NCBI GenBank assembly: GCA_029817715.1
Contig: JARUPY010000154.1
Coordinates: forward strand, 3,499,501-3,563,500
DNA: 64,000 nt
Direction of reading: 5' to 3'
Origin: Melastoma dodecandrum
Lineage: Eukaryota > Streptophyta > Magnoliopsida > Myrtales > Melastomataceae
Below are positions 1-13,927 of this stretch, one piece after another. Within the stretch, counting starts at the first letter, position 1. The number at the start of each line of letters is the position of its first letter. Position numbers and translations under genes: made by a program. A model generated the notes under the pieces. The model had not been told where the DNA came from. It was given only the letters and a program-made list of their open reading frames with translations, and made no database searches.

Positions 1-455
1 TCGACTATAATTAACGTGCGTCTTCAATCAACTTATTTTTTTTTTAATAGGCCGACTTCAATTTTACCCATTGATTGTATTCTATTGGTGTAAAAACCGT
101 AATCTTGTGTGTAAACCGCTACGGAAACAGCCAAAGCTCAGGCTGAATGAACATCGCAGAGGAACGCATCGTGTCAAAATCGGGAACTTGAGGGCTAGTG
201 GTTTCCGCTAAGAGTTGCTTCTAAAATGCCCAAACCCAACAGAAAGCATAACCCAAGTAGTGATTTTTAACACACGAGGACTGAACAAATGGGATAAGGA
301 ACACCAAAAACCAACCCCATTCGGATGATACAAAAGGATACGAAACGAAAACAAAGAGCCAGTGAGGTGATCGATCATATACATAAACGAAACAAAAGAA
401 TGCCACAACAATCCAAACCTTTGACGGCCCCTCATCCTGACCTGTCCCGGTTAAG

Positions 456-3400
456 CTACCGGTTACTACCGTCGATTGTGGTGCCTGACCGAGCTTGCGA
501 TATCCGATTAGCGTAGATAGTGACCAGCTTCAACTGTGTGGCGTTGAGCCCCTCCAGGTACGGTAAGAATGCTTTCCCGAGCATGATGTAGATGTCCACA
601 AGGCAAAAGACAACCGTCTGCTTACCACAGGATGAGGACATAAAATGGCACAGTTACTAGTTAGCCAAACAAAACGACTGTCAAGGCAAGCAAAAATGAT
701 GCCGACATTCGGTATAAATCGGCACATTTGCCAGCACACAGAAATGCATCAATTTACCCAGAGTTCCTCCAGGACCCCTCATCCTTAAGCAAAAAACAAC
801 AGGCCGAAAGGACGAGAAAGGGTACCTTACGGACATCTGCGCTTTGGTTTCCAAATGCCTCAAATAGCGCCGGTAAAAATAAAGGCAACTGTGTCGTCAG
901 TTCGTCTTGTGAAAGACGCCCCACAACCTGAAAAGGCAAGACCAACATTAATCCTCGTTTAGCAATAAACCCTACACTGGCACCGAACAACCTCCATGAC
1001 AGCAAAACCTCTCTCAATGTAAATAAAGTTCGAGTTTCTATAAACCGAATAGTAGATCGAACAATCCACCACAAGAGGAATGTCTGAAGCCATAGATGAA
1101 ACCAATCATGGAGACCATATCTGAAATTATTCTAAACATAAGAGGTATCAAAAGCAACATTTACATTCTAATTTCATGAGCGAATGCTTTCCAAAGACTA
1201 AAAGGATAGTGAGCTTCCCATAAGCAACAATAAGTAAAATGACTTTTGCTAAAATAAAGGAATTATTTTCCCTCAAGTATTCCTGAAAATCTTTGCATAG
1301 AAATTGCAGTCAAGCCAGGTGCCCAACCGTTTAAAATAAGTATCGAGTCCATCGAAGCAAAACAGGAAAACACAAAGAGAGGCAGCCGCATTCCACTTAA
1401 GATTACAGAAAATGACGGCTAAAGGCCTGGTACCTTAGTTAAACAATTTATACAGACGACGAGTGTCTTCTCATCCTCAGCAACTAGCAGGGGGACAATT
1501 ACCTGTCCCACCAAACAAGAGAAAAATTGACCTGGCGGTCAATTTGGATAAAATATTTCGTAAAGTCAAGGTTTTTGCATTAGTTGTAGGGATAGAGTGG
1601 GTACGCTTAAACATCTGAATGGATCGTACTGAGACAAAACGACGGACAAGCAATGCTCTGCATCATTAGAGACCTGATAAAAGAAATAATATAAGAGGTC
1701 AACTAAAGGAAATCGTGTTAAAGCCATAAAAACCTGGAGTTACCTTCGGAACACTGTCTTTTGTTACATGAAGGAGCTTTTCTATCACAATCTCAACTGA
1801 GTCTTCCATCATAGTTTTCTAAAAGCATGAAAGATGAACAAAGTTAATTCATATTTGAAAGGCTGTATATTGGTTCATGAGTCGCCAGATGAATAATAAT
1901 TATTGCGCACCTGGTTCTTCAGCATTTCAATAATCAAAGATAGAGTAAGTTCACGGATCACAGGATCAGCACAATCCAGCACTTCGACCACAATTGTCAA
2001 GATCTGATTGAAGTACTGCAGCAAACCAGAAAAATGTAATATCAATTGTTCCATTCATTGACAAGTTAATGCCCAAGAACCCACAAGGAAGTTTTATCTT
2101 CCACAAATTGCCATATGATACACACCTTTGCCCAAACTGTGACATCATTTGTCACAGAAATTTCAACCAATTGCTGGAGACCATCACGCTTGCTAGAAGA
2201 AGCAGTATCGGAACTATCATTGCCGATCTAAAAACGACACGAGTTGTAAAAATCTCATGGAAAGGATCACCAATCAAAGACTACATTAAACACAAATTGA
2301 TCCTACCAAGTGGAGTATTTGGGGTATGCTAGGTTCGCATTCGGATAGATTGATCTTTGGGACAGCAACATCGTGATTGTTGCTAGCTACCTCCCTAACC
2401 TCACCATTGCTCCTGAATGCCTCAGAAGCCAGTTGTCCAGCATTTATTGGACCATTCATTTGCAAGTTTGTGGTAGTCAAACTCTCCAAGTTTAAGCTAT
2501 TGTCCATTTTATCTCCCTTCCCAGTCTCAGAATCCACACTCTGGCTTGACCTGCCGACCATATCAAAATCCCTGGATTTCGAGGTAATGAAGTCCGCATA
2601 CAGAGAATCCCGAATTTCTCTGGAAGTGGCGGTAACACTAGGTATGATCCCATCACTAGCAGAGCTCCATTTCTTCACATTGTCACCGTCAACAGAACCA
2701 GCAGAGTATCTTCCAAATAAAGTATGCTGCCTCGAATTGCCAATGTAACCTTCTTCTGACGATGTATCGACAACATCAGATGGATCATAAGCTGACTTCG
2801 ACCGCTGACGGTCCTTCTTGTTTTGCAAAAAGTTCATTAAGTCCACTTCAATCCTGGGAGTGTATTGTTTCAGCGCCCGCCTCAAATTATTCTGTTCTTC
2901 AACTGATAAGCTGAAAATAAAGTTAAGTACAGCCATCGGATCATAATAGGAGTATACAGATATGATACACGTGATGGATGCTTCCTTGAGCTTTGTATTC
3001 TTGTCATGGGTCAAAGGAGTTAACTTCGCCAACCATAGCTTCAAAATACCACTATTTCCCGAACCCTCGGGGTTTGGTATATTTTTCTGCAAGGATGCAA
3101 CTGCAAACTCAATCACAGCCAATTTTGCCTTAGGCGATCGCTGCTCATCTAAAGATCTTAGTAAAGCTGGTAGCAAAGAATCTACACTGTATGTCTTTCC
3201 CACAATATCCAGGGTAGCCGTACATGGTTGCCTGACTAACTCCTTCGGATCAATTAGCCGAGAGAAAACATGTGGCAGGATTCTCTCCATGTAACTTTCG
3301 AAAGGCTTTCGGCACGTTGGGATAAGATCTGCCAGGGTGGAGAGAGCTGCTTGTGCCACCTTATGATGGGGATCATCTAAATGCTGGAAAAACAACTTCA

Positions 3401-6400
3401 TTACTTTCTCAAAGTGCTGCACGACTTCTTGGATACCTTTTGGACCTTGCTGCAACAGAGTGCGAAGATAAGTAAAAGCAGCAACACGAGCAGACCAGTC
3501 AGAACTTGGACTGAGTCCCTCGCCCAGTGCATCACTAAGAGAATTAGGACCTTCAACATAATGTGACATTTCTCCCAGAGAGAGCTGGTTATCATCAAAA
3601 CTCCTCCTGTTTGCAGACATCCGACCACTGACATTCTTTCTCAAGAGGGGCCTCTGAAAATTAGGAACGTTACTGCCTTGCACATCCCTAAAATTTCCAT
3701 CTCGATAAGGGGTTTCTATGTGATGTCTATCAATTTTCCAGCTTGTAAGTCGCCTTGCCTCCCTACTTTCCTCGACAGGAAACCTTTCTTGCAATTTAGC
3801 TGATGTTCTTTTTGCAGAGTATGATGTAACAGCCAAAGAATCACTTGAAACGCCGCTTCGAAAGGACGATTTCACAGAATCTTTAGAAGTATGAATCTGA
3901 GACATAATATCTGATAAAGCCAAGCCACTACTGTGACTGCTACCTTTTGTGGTGGTTGTGCCCATTATGTCTCCAGGAAAAGAGCTTGATAGATGATTAG
4001 AAGCTGCAACTGAAGCCGGAAATGGGGGATCACGGGACGATGGAGGGTCGACTCCTGCACTAGGAGCATCAACAAATAATTTCAACTGCTCCCATATGAT
4101 TTAAAACTATTTTTAATGAGTGATCCCGTGGGATCTATAGTCAAACATAGTACCTAGATCCAAAGAAGATGACTTTTGTTTCTCTGAGACATCCAGTCCT
4201 CTAAGCATGCTTTCAATGGCAGTGACTTTTTCTTTACTTGCATTTAAAACACTTTCAAGACTGCGTTCAGTGCCTTTACTTAGTGACTTGGTTTGGGACA
4301 AAAACAGACCGGAAGGGAGGGACGCTGTTGATTGCAAGCTTGCCGTTCTATCCATGGCAACAATAGCAGAAGTTCCATATCCGGGTAAACTTGTATGAGC
4401 TGATGCATGCGCATTATATGATGTCTGCGCACCTCTATCGCGGACAGATGGAGAAGCATGCCTTCTATGCATGCCTCCATCCTCCTCATTTACGATCTGC
4501 ATTTAACGACCTGCTGTCAACATAAAATGTACAAAACAATAACGTTATCCAAGAGACTATTCATGATCTCGGCATACCCTCTGAATACCAACATCAAAGG
4601 ATGAAAATAAGCGTCGTGATCGCTCTGGCCAGGTTTTGGAAAACATCCTGTAGCACATTCTTGCAGTTGATCGCACCTGCAAATAACAGCACCATCACCT
4701 CTATCAGCAATTAGGAATACATACGAGGCTCTGCATACAAGAATCCACACTTAAATAACTGGAAAAGAAAAGGACGATAATTGTGTATGTGTCAAAATGA
4801 GATCATCTATAAGAAAGCACTATCCATTAAATATGACAGCATTATAGCAACCTAATTCCAATAACAAAATTATTAGCATTATTAATCCCACTGTGCATGC
4901 TCATCCACTAGCAGTGAGAGAGGAACTATTATTTCCACGCCCTGAACCTGTAAAGAAACATGTCCTAGTGTCTCCAGGTTTATAAACTCAACGAACATTA
5001 AAAACGGAATATGTTCAAGATCAATTTGATGCAAACTCTATGCCAAACATTGTCAAGACTTTTAGATTTGCCAAAGCATAGAGACTAATTACAACAACTG
5101 AATCTCAGAAACAAATGCTATTTCACCACCAACCTCACTAATTGCATCTGCCACGCAACATTTTATCATGTCCTCGTACAGCTCTGCTGATCTTTGTATT
5201 TCAGGAGCATCCACCCAGTATTCCAGTATCAATAGTGCATATTCACAACACCTAACACCAAAAAACAGAGTAGGGAAGTGGATAGTAGTACACATGTCGA
5301 AATTTTCATATGCGAGCAGACTTCACATATCAATCAAAAGCTAAACTACCTTGACCGAAGTACAGCATTTCGATCATGCTTAGCGATATCAGTAATACGA
5401 GGAATTATGCGAGCCACCTTACAATTACGCAACATCTGTAAAACAAATCACCGGTTTTGTTAGATGCAGAAGGAGGCTGTAGATAGACCAACTTACAAAA
5501 ATTACCGTCTTAATGCAGTTATCTGCTGACTCTGCAATCACGAGAACCGTGATTACTACCAGCTTGAACAGAACCTGTTATCATGACGCACTACAAATTA
5601 GATAATGGAAAAGATGGCGTGGTCTAATCAATCATTGACATGCTTTACAAGATTACCGGGATAAACATCTCCGCACACGACTCAAAATCCCCCAAGAGCT
5701 CCTTGGACAAAAAGCACAACAAATGGCAAGCCTTCAAAAACATTAACATTCGATAGACATCAGGAGCAAACCCAAAGAAAAGAGAAGATGTTGTCAAATT
5801 GAAGCCAAGACAAGCAAATTAAGGAAAAAGGGGTAGAAGAAAGGCCCACTTCAATCTATAAATAAAATTTCGCAAAAGGGGTAAGCAGTAGGACCAAGGT
5901 GAATTGATAATGTCTACTCAAGGAAAAATGAGAAATTGTCACGAGAAGAGACAATATAATGAGAAAGTTTTCCCATAGCAAATGGAATTTCAAGCAATTT
6001 CAAACTATGTTCAATAAGTCATACGAATTTAGAAGATTCAATGAGCTTTTGCTCCTTCAGCAAAGCACATACATTTTCTTCCTTCCCTTACACAGGGAAC
6101 GGCAAGGATGTCCAAGCTATAACCAAAGATTAATTATATAATGCATTGTTGTCAAGACCAAATGGAGAGAAAAGGTATCTCAAGCACTTCCAACGACTTT
6201 CAATGCCTCAATTCGCTTATTTATTGTAAATAAATTTCCCTCTCCTGAGGAATACCTAATGTAGTGGACAGATTGTGGGGATTTTGGAGATATTTGGGTG
6301 AGTTGAAAATTTTTAACATGAATTTTTTGAACTTTGTGAGACTAAAACTGTCCCATGAGACATGCAAAATTTCAAAAATTCTCCACACCCTAGGGGGAGT

Positions 6401-9400
6401 TTCCAAACATAGCCTTAAGATCTGTTACTTTGAACTAATACAAGAAGCGCCAGAAAAAATCAATAATTTCAAAACCATGAAATGTTTGATCATGCATATC
6501 ATACTAAACATGATAATTCTACAACGAAAGAGAGGTAATAGCAGAGTTGGAATAATAAAATGAGGCTCAAACTTAATGATGGAAGAGTAAACACACCTGC
6601 TTTACAATACTCGACCTGCGGTCGGACAATTGGGTGCTAAGTGGGACAATAAGCTGCTTCAAGAGCCCCTTAAAACATGGATAATCAGTCGCACCTAATT
6701 GCGATGTTAAAAGAATCGTATAAGATATAACATATGATTCTTTAACAAAAAATAATTTTCCATCTTCAGCAGTCAACATGCTAAGAAAATTCAGGGAAAA
6801 AGAATTCAATGCAAGTTATAATGAGCACGTTTAGAAGATGTTAAGGCTAATAGTGGCATCATATCGATCGAACTTATCCCTAGATTAATTGAAAAATGGA
6901 ATAGTTGCTCTCATTTATATTCACTTGCATTTCCTGATCATTTTATATCTCGTCAGTTTTAAGCACGGTTTGAAAAAGAGATAACATTCATACAGTTCTG
7001 ACGAACTAACAGTTCAATTTAACTGTTTAAAGGATGTTGAACCTCCATAAACCAGGCCTTCAACTCTCTGCATGGCTGCAATGCGTACGGACCAGTCCTT
7101 TTCCGGTACAAGCGTAAGAGCAATCTTTTCAAATTCCCGAATCAGCTCTTTTTCAGAGTACACCTGTATAGGTTCTACAGGTTTTTCTGTTATATCACCT
7201 TCGGCTGCAAAACAGGAGGAGAACCATGTCACAACAAATTGTTCCTTTGGTGACGAAACAGTTCCAGGTGTGGCAAATTATTTCATAAGAAAGGGCTGCA
7301 TATTTGTACGCCCATCCTTCCCGATCCCAAAAAGGAAAAACTAAACTCCCAGAGCAAATATGTGAGTGAATGCATATCTAAGCATGGGATATGAAAATCA
7401 TCCGTTACTTGGAATCACACTTTCTAGAGAATTAATGTGAATTACTATTTATTATTGGGTAAAACTTTACATTATTTTGCATTCATTTGAGACTGAATTA
7501 ACCCAGAATAGTAATCACGATGCGTTACTTTTTCTAGATACAAAATTATTGTTACAAACCATGTAACAAGGAAGACGACTACCTAACACACATGAAATGT
7601 ACATTAAGAAAAGTAATAATAGTAGGATGCCATTAGACTGCCCCATGCAATTCTAGAAGATTCTCAAGCTTCAGACATGACACTAACAAGAGCAAACAAC
7701 ACAACATAAGAATCACATTACTAACAATCTAACCTCCAAACAGAGATGCCTCTCTAGAGGCACTCTTCCCCCTTGGACTTGATCTTTTAGGATTGACAGT
7801 CACTGGCTTGATTTCTCCCAGAGCAAAATTAATGGCAAGGCCATCAGTAGAGCGGCTCTGTGGTACAATCTTCTCTAGTCTAGCATTAATATCTTTCATC
7901 TGCATTCACATAACTCAAAAATATGAATAAGGTCTACATAAGACCATTATTTATGTCTTCTATAATAAGACAGTCAGTCAAGAAGTACAGAATCTTCTAG
8001 TGTTTTTATAGTTTACTGTCCATCTAACAATGTTCTGCAAGTTAAGACAAACTAAACATACCGTTGAAGATGGAAGAGAGTGTCGATGCAGTTCCTCACG
8101 AAATTGGTGGCCCACCTGACTATACATCTCCTGAAAGTGAAAAGAATCCATTTGGAGAGGGCAATTGGCACCACTAGATCCAATCAAGGCAATAAAATGT
8201 AAAGGAGAATAATGCACAGTCATCAACTGCAACTGACCTCAATGCATAATATGGCTGCTTCTCTGACACCAGGATTTGAGTCATTTAACATTTGCAACAC
8301 CTGACAACCAGATAATTATCAAATCCCCATAATTATGTCAACTGTTAAAAAAAAAACACCCGAAAGCCGATGATCATACAGGTGGGAGAATTGCCCTTTG
8401 TAATGGAAGTTCTGTTGATGCAAAAAGACTGATGGCCGAGGTTACAGTTCGGGCGAACTCTTCACGAACCCTCCAGCTTCTGTGAGCCCAGGCATAGGAA
8501 CCAGCTCTCTCGACGATAATTGTTGGAGAAGAAACCTGCATTATTTCAATGTAAAACCAACTCGATGACTTATCAAAAAAAAAAAAACCAACTCGATGAA
8601 TTGATTTGAGAGAAGAAGGCGAGTGCTGACGAGGAAAGATAAACTTGACAAAATGGATACGTTTCTTAAAAACTCGATGCAACCAATTTCTGTATGGGGT
8701 ACAGATTCACCAACCAAAATTGATTGGAAAACTTTTCTTAAAAGCTCGATGCAACCAATTTCTGTATGGGATACAGATTCACCAACCAAAATTGATTGGT
8801 GACACTCATGTCACCAATCACTTCTTAAGATTCCAGAAGTTAAGAAAGGAGCACAATGCCTCATTACACTCCGTATTCTTCCTGCCATAGAACCTACTCA
8901 CCTCCATTACCGCATTTCTACTAGGAATCCTCACTTCGCCACACCAAATCCACAAATTGGAATTGGCTACTACATTATGCTAAGAATATCATGAAAAAAC
9001 TAAGATCATTAGGGTAAAACAGTCCGTCAAGCTATTTTTGGGTGATCAAGCAAACCTCAAATAAAAAGGGCACAGCTGTCTGCTCACAGGTCAAACTCTC
9101 CTTTTCTCACTATGCTTTGCAGTTCAAAAAGACGCTGCTGCCTACCCTCCTAAGAAATGCTAATGCTACAAATTCTTCTTTTTTTTTCTATAAGGATGGT
9201 ATTGAGACCAGCTTACGCTCGCCTTGACTTCATCCACCAGACGACCTACAGTAGCCCACAAACCTAAAGTGCCAGATAAGCCTGGTATGCTACCAAAGCT
9301 AGATGGGCGGCCAACACCTACGGTGGAGTGGGCTTGTCCGTGGAATGATCCACCATCCAAGAATACACTTAAAGTGCTATGTGAAAACTTTGAGACCAAA

Positions 9401-10057
9401 TAGAATATTTTTCTTTCCATTCCTTGTGATGCCAACATCCCCAAGCCGTAAACCCCTGGGGAACTTACTTCTCTCAGGGCTAAACTCATGCTACAATTAA
9501 TGATGCAATCCAAATGTGAACTCGCAACAGCTGAAAATAACCACTTCGAACTGTCAAAGCAACATCCAGAACCAAACAACACTGAAGGTCAATCCACATT
9601 CATCCTCTGGTCAAATCAAATGACTCCTTAACTTAACCCTAAACTGAACTTCAAAGGTCCTACAACTTGATCAGTCAGAAACCAAAATAAATAGATAAAC
9701 AAACAAATGTCGGGGAATTCATACCTCCATGAGTGTGAGCAACAACCTCCTAGCGGCGTCCCGAACAGGCTGCTTCCCGTCGCCCAACCTCTCAACGACG
9801 GCCGGCACAACCGCATTCAGATGCAACTTAAGATGCTCCCCTGACAACACAGCGGCAGAAGCCAGCGCCTGGAGAGCCCCCTGGGACACCCTGAAGTTGT
9901 TGTCCTTGAAAAGATCCATGCAGCAATCGACGAGCGCTGTAGTCTCGGCCGCAGTCAGGCTCCTCCTCGAGGACTCGAGCAGATGGTGGAGACGCTCGAC
10001 GCCGGCCATCCTCTCCTTGGTGTCCTTGGCGCGGGCGAGCTCCAACGCCTCCTCCAT
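456..10057 (-). CDS. CLASP: CLASP, microtubule-associated TOG/HEAT-repeat protein
   Basis: Plant CLIP-associated protein. In Arabidopsis CLASP binds cortical microtubules, stabilises plus ends and links microtubules to cell-edge patterning and auxin-carrier recycling. I read 21 coding exons, all GT-AG: 9725-10057, 8380-8535, 8238-8300, 8062-8130, 7734-7899, 7043-7204, 6597-6694, 5657-5731, 5506-5574, 5350-5435, 5134-5251, 4578-4676, 4154-4496, 2307-4054, 2126-2227, 1911-2015, 1744-1818, 1605-1673, 1434-1502, 826-927 and 456-617. Their sum is 4269 nt, in frame, giving 1422 aa (about 1440 in Arabidopsis). The N-terminal exon opens with MEEALELARAKDTKERM and forms the first TOG-like HEAT array. 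A second HEAT block lies around residues 250-460. The large 1748-nt exon carries a Ser-rich linker and a third HEAT block (DDPHHKVAQAALSTLADLIP). The C-terminal HEAT domain ends in IDGSNR. No frame break is seen. Identification is near certain; small exon borders are by eye. Confidence 0.96.
8665..8799. repeat. Two-copy tandem duplication, 72-bp unit, in CLASP intron 1
   Basis: Two adjacent copies start at 8665 and 8737. They share almost every base, including the runs CTCGATGCAACCAATTTCTG and CACCAACCAAAATTGATTGG, and differ at only a few positions. The repeat lies in the intron between coding exons 1 and 2 of CLASP, so it should not affect the protein. Confidence 0.9.
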
Positions 10058-11308
10058 CGCGGCAGGGACCCTCCGATCGGGTCAGATCTGCCGGTGTGGT
10101 CGTCCGTGGGGCGGTTAGTTAGGGTAGGCGACGGTGGGTATGGGGTGGGAGGGTGGCGTAACCGAATGCTGAGAGGAGAAATGGAGGGGGTAGAAGACTG
10201 GGATTGACGCGGGGGAAGGTGAAGTTGGGGAAGTGTTTGGGTGCCGAGGAAGAAAGGGCCAGGCTGGTGGGTGAGGTGAAATAGGGGCGGGAGTTGGGGT
10301 TTATTTACGGGGGAGTGCCACTGTTGTTGGGGGAATAGAGGGCGTGATACGACGCGGACGTCTCCACCGTTATCCAATGTTCGGTTCCCGCATAACATTT
10401 TACTCGGGGGGGACTCTTAGGCCGTGTTTGGTTACGTGACAAACAGTTCCCCAAAGATCCCATCAGCAATCTTACTGATGAAGCGTTTAGGGATTAGTTT
10501 TAATTACGTCAAAATGAGTAGAAACTTAGCGAACGATCTGACTTCCAAACACTGGACAGAATTGGAGAAAGGGGGGATGATTTTTATCGAGGGAGTTGGG
10601 TCGATGGAGAAAAAGATGATGGGCAATGATGAGACTTTGGTGAGGGAGCACAATTTAACAAATTAAAATTTGTTACCTTACGTTTTCCAATCAATCATTT
10701 ATGTTATCATCCACCACAAGCACACACACACACACTCACCTAGAGAAATGATTGGGGACAGTGATTGACAAAATAAAAAGTGGGGGGTTGTTAGTTGTAA
10801 TGGCGAAGTCCCACCGGACAAGGGACAACGTCAACTAATCAAACGCTTGTTTCTGTCTTAAAGTGTGTTTTGAGTTCATTGGGAGTTATCTTCGGGATAA
10901 GATGAGAGAAGAAGCAATGACAATTTACACATGGGAAGAGATCGGGATCAACGTAGCACGATGTAATAAGATATGTTATCCTAATCAAGCATCTTGTTGG
11001 GCGAAACTGGAAAAGGGTATGAGGGAAATCGACAAAACAGAACATATTCCAATCCAATCCGACACAAGCAGAGGTTGCAATGGATATAGTGGGGAGAGGA
11101 GGTGGCCGAAAAGAGAACAGAACAGAAGCAAAAAGAGCAGGGCAAGAAAGGATGTAAAACAGGGGAAAAGGGAAGTGCCCTGGATTCGCGCGTCCTTCGT
11201 CTCCATCCCTCAATAAAGGAATCAACTTTCTTCTCCGATCAGTGTATACTTCGATACCCATTTCCCTGTTCCCGGTGAATTAGGGTTCCCAACGACCTTT
11301 CTCTGGAG
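10058..11308. other. CLASP/tetraspanin divergent intergenic region
   Basis: The start codons of CLASP (minus) and the tetraspanin (plus) face away from each other across about 1.25 kb, so this stretch must hold both promoters and both 5' UTRs. A short CA-rich microsatellite lies near 10721-10738. I see no convincing TATA box for either gene and no further coding sequence. Confidence 0.6.
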
Positions 11309-13927
11309 ATGGCGGGGCGGCCGTCGCGGTTTCTGCCATGTTTCGTTGCCGTTCAACCTTAAGCTCCTGAATTACCTTCAGTCCTTTGTTGGGATATCGA
11401 TGGTTTTGTATTCTGCGTGGATGCTCGTTTACCGGAACAACCTTAAGCCCCGTCGTCGTCCTCGGCTGCTGCTCCGGATGCTTCCCCTGAGGGTTCATGG
11501 AGTCGGGTGTCGGGGTTCGGATACAAGGATGGATTGGGGTCCGTAGTTTCGTCTTTCGAGCTGCCGGCTCCTTGGTATGGTTGCACCCTGGTGACGGCTA
11601 CTGATGTTTGCTGCATTGATGAGACTTGGCACTGGGATAGTTAATGGCTTCAAAATGCATTTGATTTTGAATAAAATAAGTAGTTCTTATCATAGATAGG
11701 AATCTTTTAGACGGGCTTTACTTATGCAACGATCAAGTCCTCTTGTTCTGCTACACGAAGAGAAGTTTTGAGCCTTCTTCCCGTAGAGTGGGGTTGGCCA
11801 CATGTGCTTAGTTTGTTGTCTGCACCGAATTGTTTATCAATCCTGCTCCACAGTAGTGCAGTCAAATTTGGAACTGTTTCGTTTTGGAGAAGTCATCCTC
11901 TAAATTTATGCTGATTTGTTTTTACATTTTAGGTTCTTCATTGTAGATGAAGGTTCCAGATGTTTTTCTGTTATTCTTTGTTAAGTGAGCCTTCATTTTG
12001 TAATTTGTGGCAGGTTCATCTATTCTTTAATAGGAATTGGAATCGTGTTGTGTGGCATTTCTTTCACTGGTTACATTGCAGTGGAAGCACTGGATGGCTG
12101 CTGCCTTTGCTTTGTATCCTTGCATCCATTTGTATTGGAGTTTTCTTTTCTGAGAGAGGCATATAGCAAGTATTCACACCTTGTGTAATTTTCCGATTCT
12201 ATTCGTTATCTCAAGACACCTGAAGTGGGTCCCATTTCCCTTTAACCTCAAATCACCTTTGTGTATCTGCTGCTTGCAGCAGATGCTGCTCTTGTGGCAT
12301 TTATTGCACTTGATCATTGCTGGGAACAGGTGAATATGCCTGTGCTGGTGCTGTTCCAAGTGGTATTATCTCATGCTTACTAGTTAAAAGGAGCACTCCA
12401 GGATCTTCCATTTGACCCAACTGGAGAATTAGAGTCTTCTTTCATTTATCGACAGTAATGCCGACATATGCAAGTCGATCGGAATTACACTATTGTGGTA
12501 CAGGTGTTATTCAGCTGTACCAGATTCTCTATGTTCTGTGTGACGCAGTTCTGAGGTCATATTAGTACTTCTGAATTCACAGCTCAATTACTGTCTCAAA
12601 ATGGGGGTAATCTCATAAGGAGTACTACTTTGTTTTATTATGTAAAGAGGACTAGCAATTTCATTTACCTAGTAGATTCTGTTATTCTTGAACTTGATAT
12701 GTACTTACCCTCTCTTACTGCATTTTATTTCCCACGTACAGGGGCTAGCTTTGCTAGTAGCATTTGTTCTGCGTGGATTAGCTTCTCCGCAAAGAACTGA
12801 TTTTGATTATGAGGATCGTCGTGATGGCAGAGCTAGGATTAGAAAACCACTTTTGAATCCTCGGACGGTCCCTGCACAGAACTCTGTAAAAGGTGATGAT
12901 AGAAGCGCTCGCTCTGATTTGTGGAGTTCGTTCGTCAGGGAAAAGGTAAGCTCTTGTTTGAAACCAACTGCGTCTACATTACATCGTGAAGCTTCCAGAA
13001 TCTCTCACACCACCGATTATACCATCTTGACAATGTCGTGTGTGGTGTTAGAAGTAACGATCCAGTGGAATGATGCCTTCAGCATCAAAAACTCGTTCCA
13101 CTTTCCTGTTTGATAGCTATTTTGAATGGCGAGTAGCAACAATACATCATTAAGTGTGAAATCCAAGTGATCTATGTTGAGGATGCTTCTGTTATCTAAA
13201 TCATCGACGGGAGAAGCGAAGGATTTGCTGTGAATCCCCGACATGATGAGGTACTGGGGACAGTTACACGTGCACATAACATCAGGATTTCGTGGTGCAA
13301 GCAATAAGTGAAGTTCGGGTGTTGAAAGAGCTGGTCATTGATTATTAAGTATGGATCCTAAGTTTTCATTCATTGTGAGATGTCATTGTCCGTCCATAAC
13401 CTGTTTGAACGATGTTGTTTTCCTTCGTAGTAAGTGAGAACTGAAATTGATGTGTAGTATCCCTTCTGATTCACAGAAACAAGGATCTTTTCCTTGTGTG
13501 AAGGAAAATATTTAGATGATTTAAAATGAATTCTGGATAAGAAGGTCTTCAAATTGATTCCTGGGCAGCAAGAAGTCTGCAATCTTTCTGTATATTGGTA
13601 ACAGACCACCACAAGTGAACCAAAATAATATCATGTCACGAGGATCAAAGTAGATAGACTAAATTTGCAGTTGCCATCGTATATTGGGATTTCGGCACTT
13701 ACTACCTGACGATTGAGGACCATGGAGTGGTTGGGTTGCTATCCATCACAGATGATTCATTGAAGGAACATCTGGCCAGAATTCAATTTTTTCCCTTTTT
13801 GTTTGGCAGGTTTCTGTTTCGTTATCGCTGCAAGAATAGTGACATGCCAACTGCTTCTCTTCAAAATAACATGCAGGGGCTTAAAAGCTCAATCAACTCC
13901 CACCCTGAAAAAGAAGCCAATGATTAA
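11309..13927 (+). CDS. Tetraspanin, TOM2A-homologue type, with frame disruptions
   Basis: Four-pass membrane protein of the plant tetraspanin group that includes the TOM2A homologues. Recognisable segments are TM1 (LKLLNYLQSFVGISMVLYSA, 11352-11420), a Ser/Ala-rich loop ending in LPAPW, TM2 (12014-12113, FIYSLIGIGIVLCGISFTGY), part of TM3 (up to 12329, DAALVAFIALDHCWEQ), the large loop (12402-12503, DLPFDPTGELES), TM4 (12742-12945, GLALLVAFVLRGL) and a short last exon (13877-13927). The outer ends of the exons fit each other in phase. Inside exon 1 and inside 12402-12503, however, the homologous frame jumps by one base and jumps back, leaving in-frame stops (TAA at 11360 and at 12456). The TM3 exon also looks shifted near 12255-12280. 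Either the sequence has small indel errors at homopolymers or the copy is decaying. The start ATG at 11309 is chosen because it is in phase with the exon 1 donor. Confidence 0.72.

Noticed and set aside
9953..10400. Long open frames overlapping CLASP exon 1 and its 5' flank
   Set aside because: They are shadows of the GC-rich first CLASP exon or pass into its 5' UTR; the CLASP frame itself is unambiguous.
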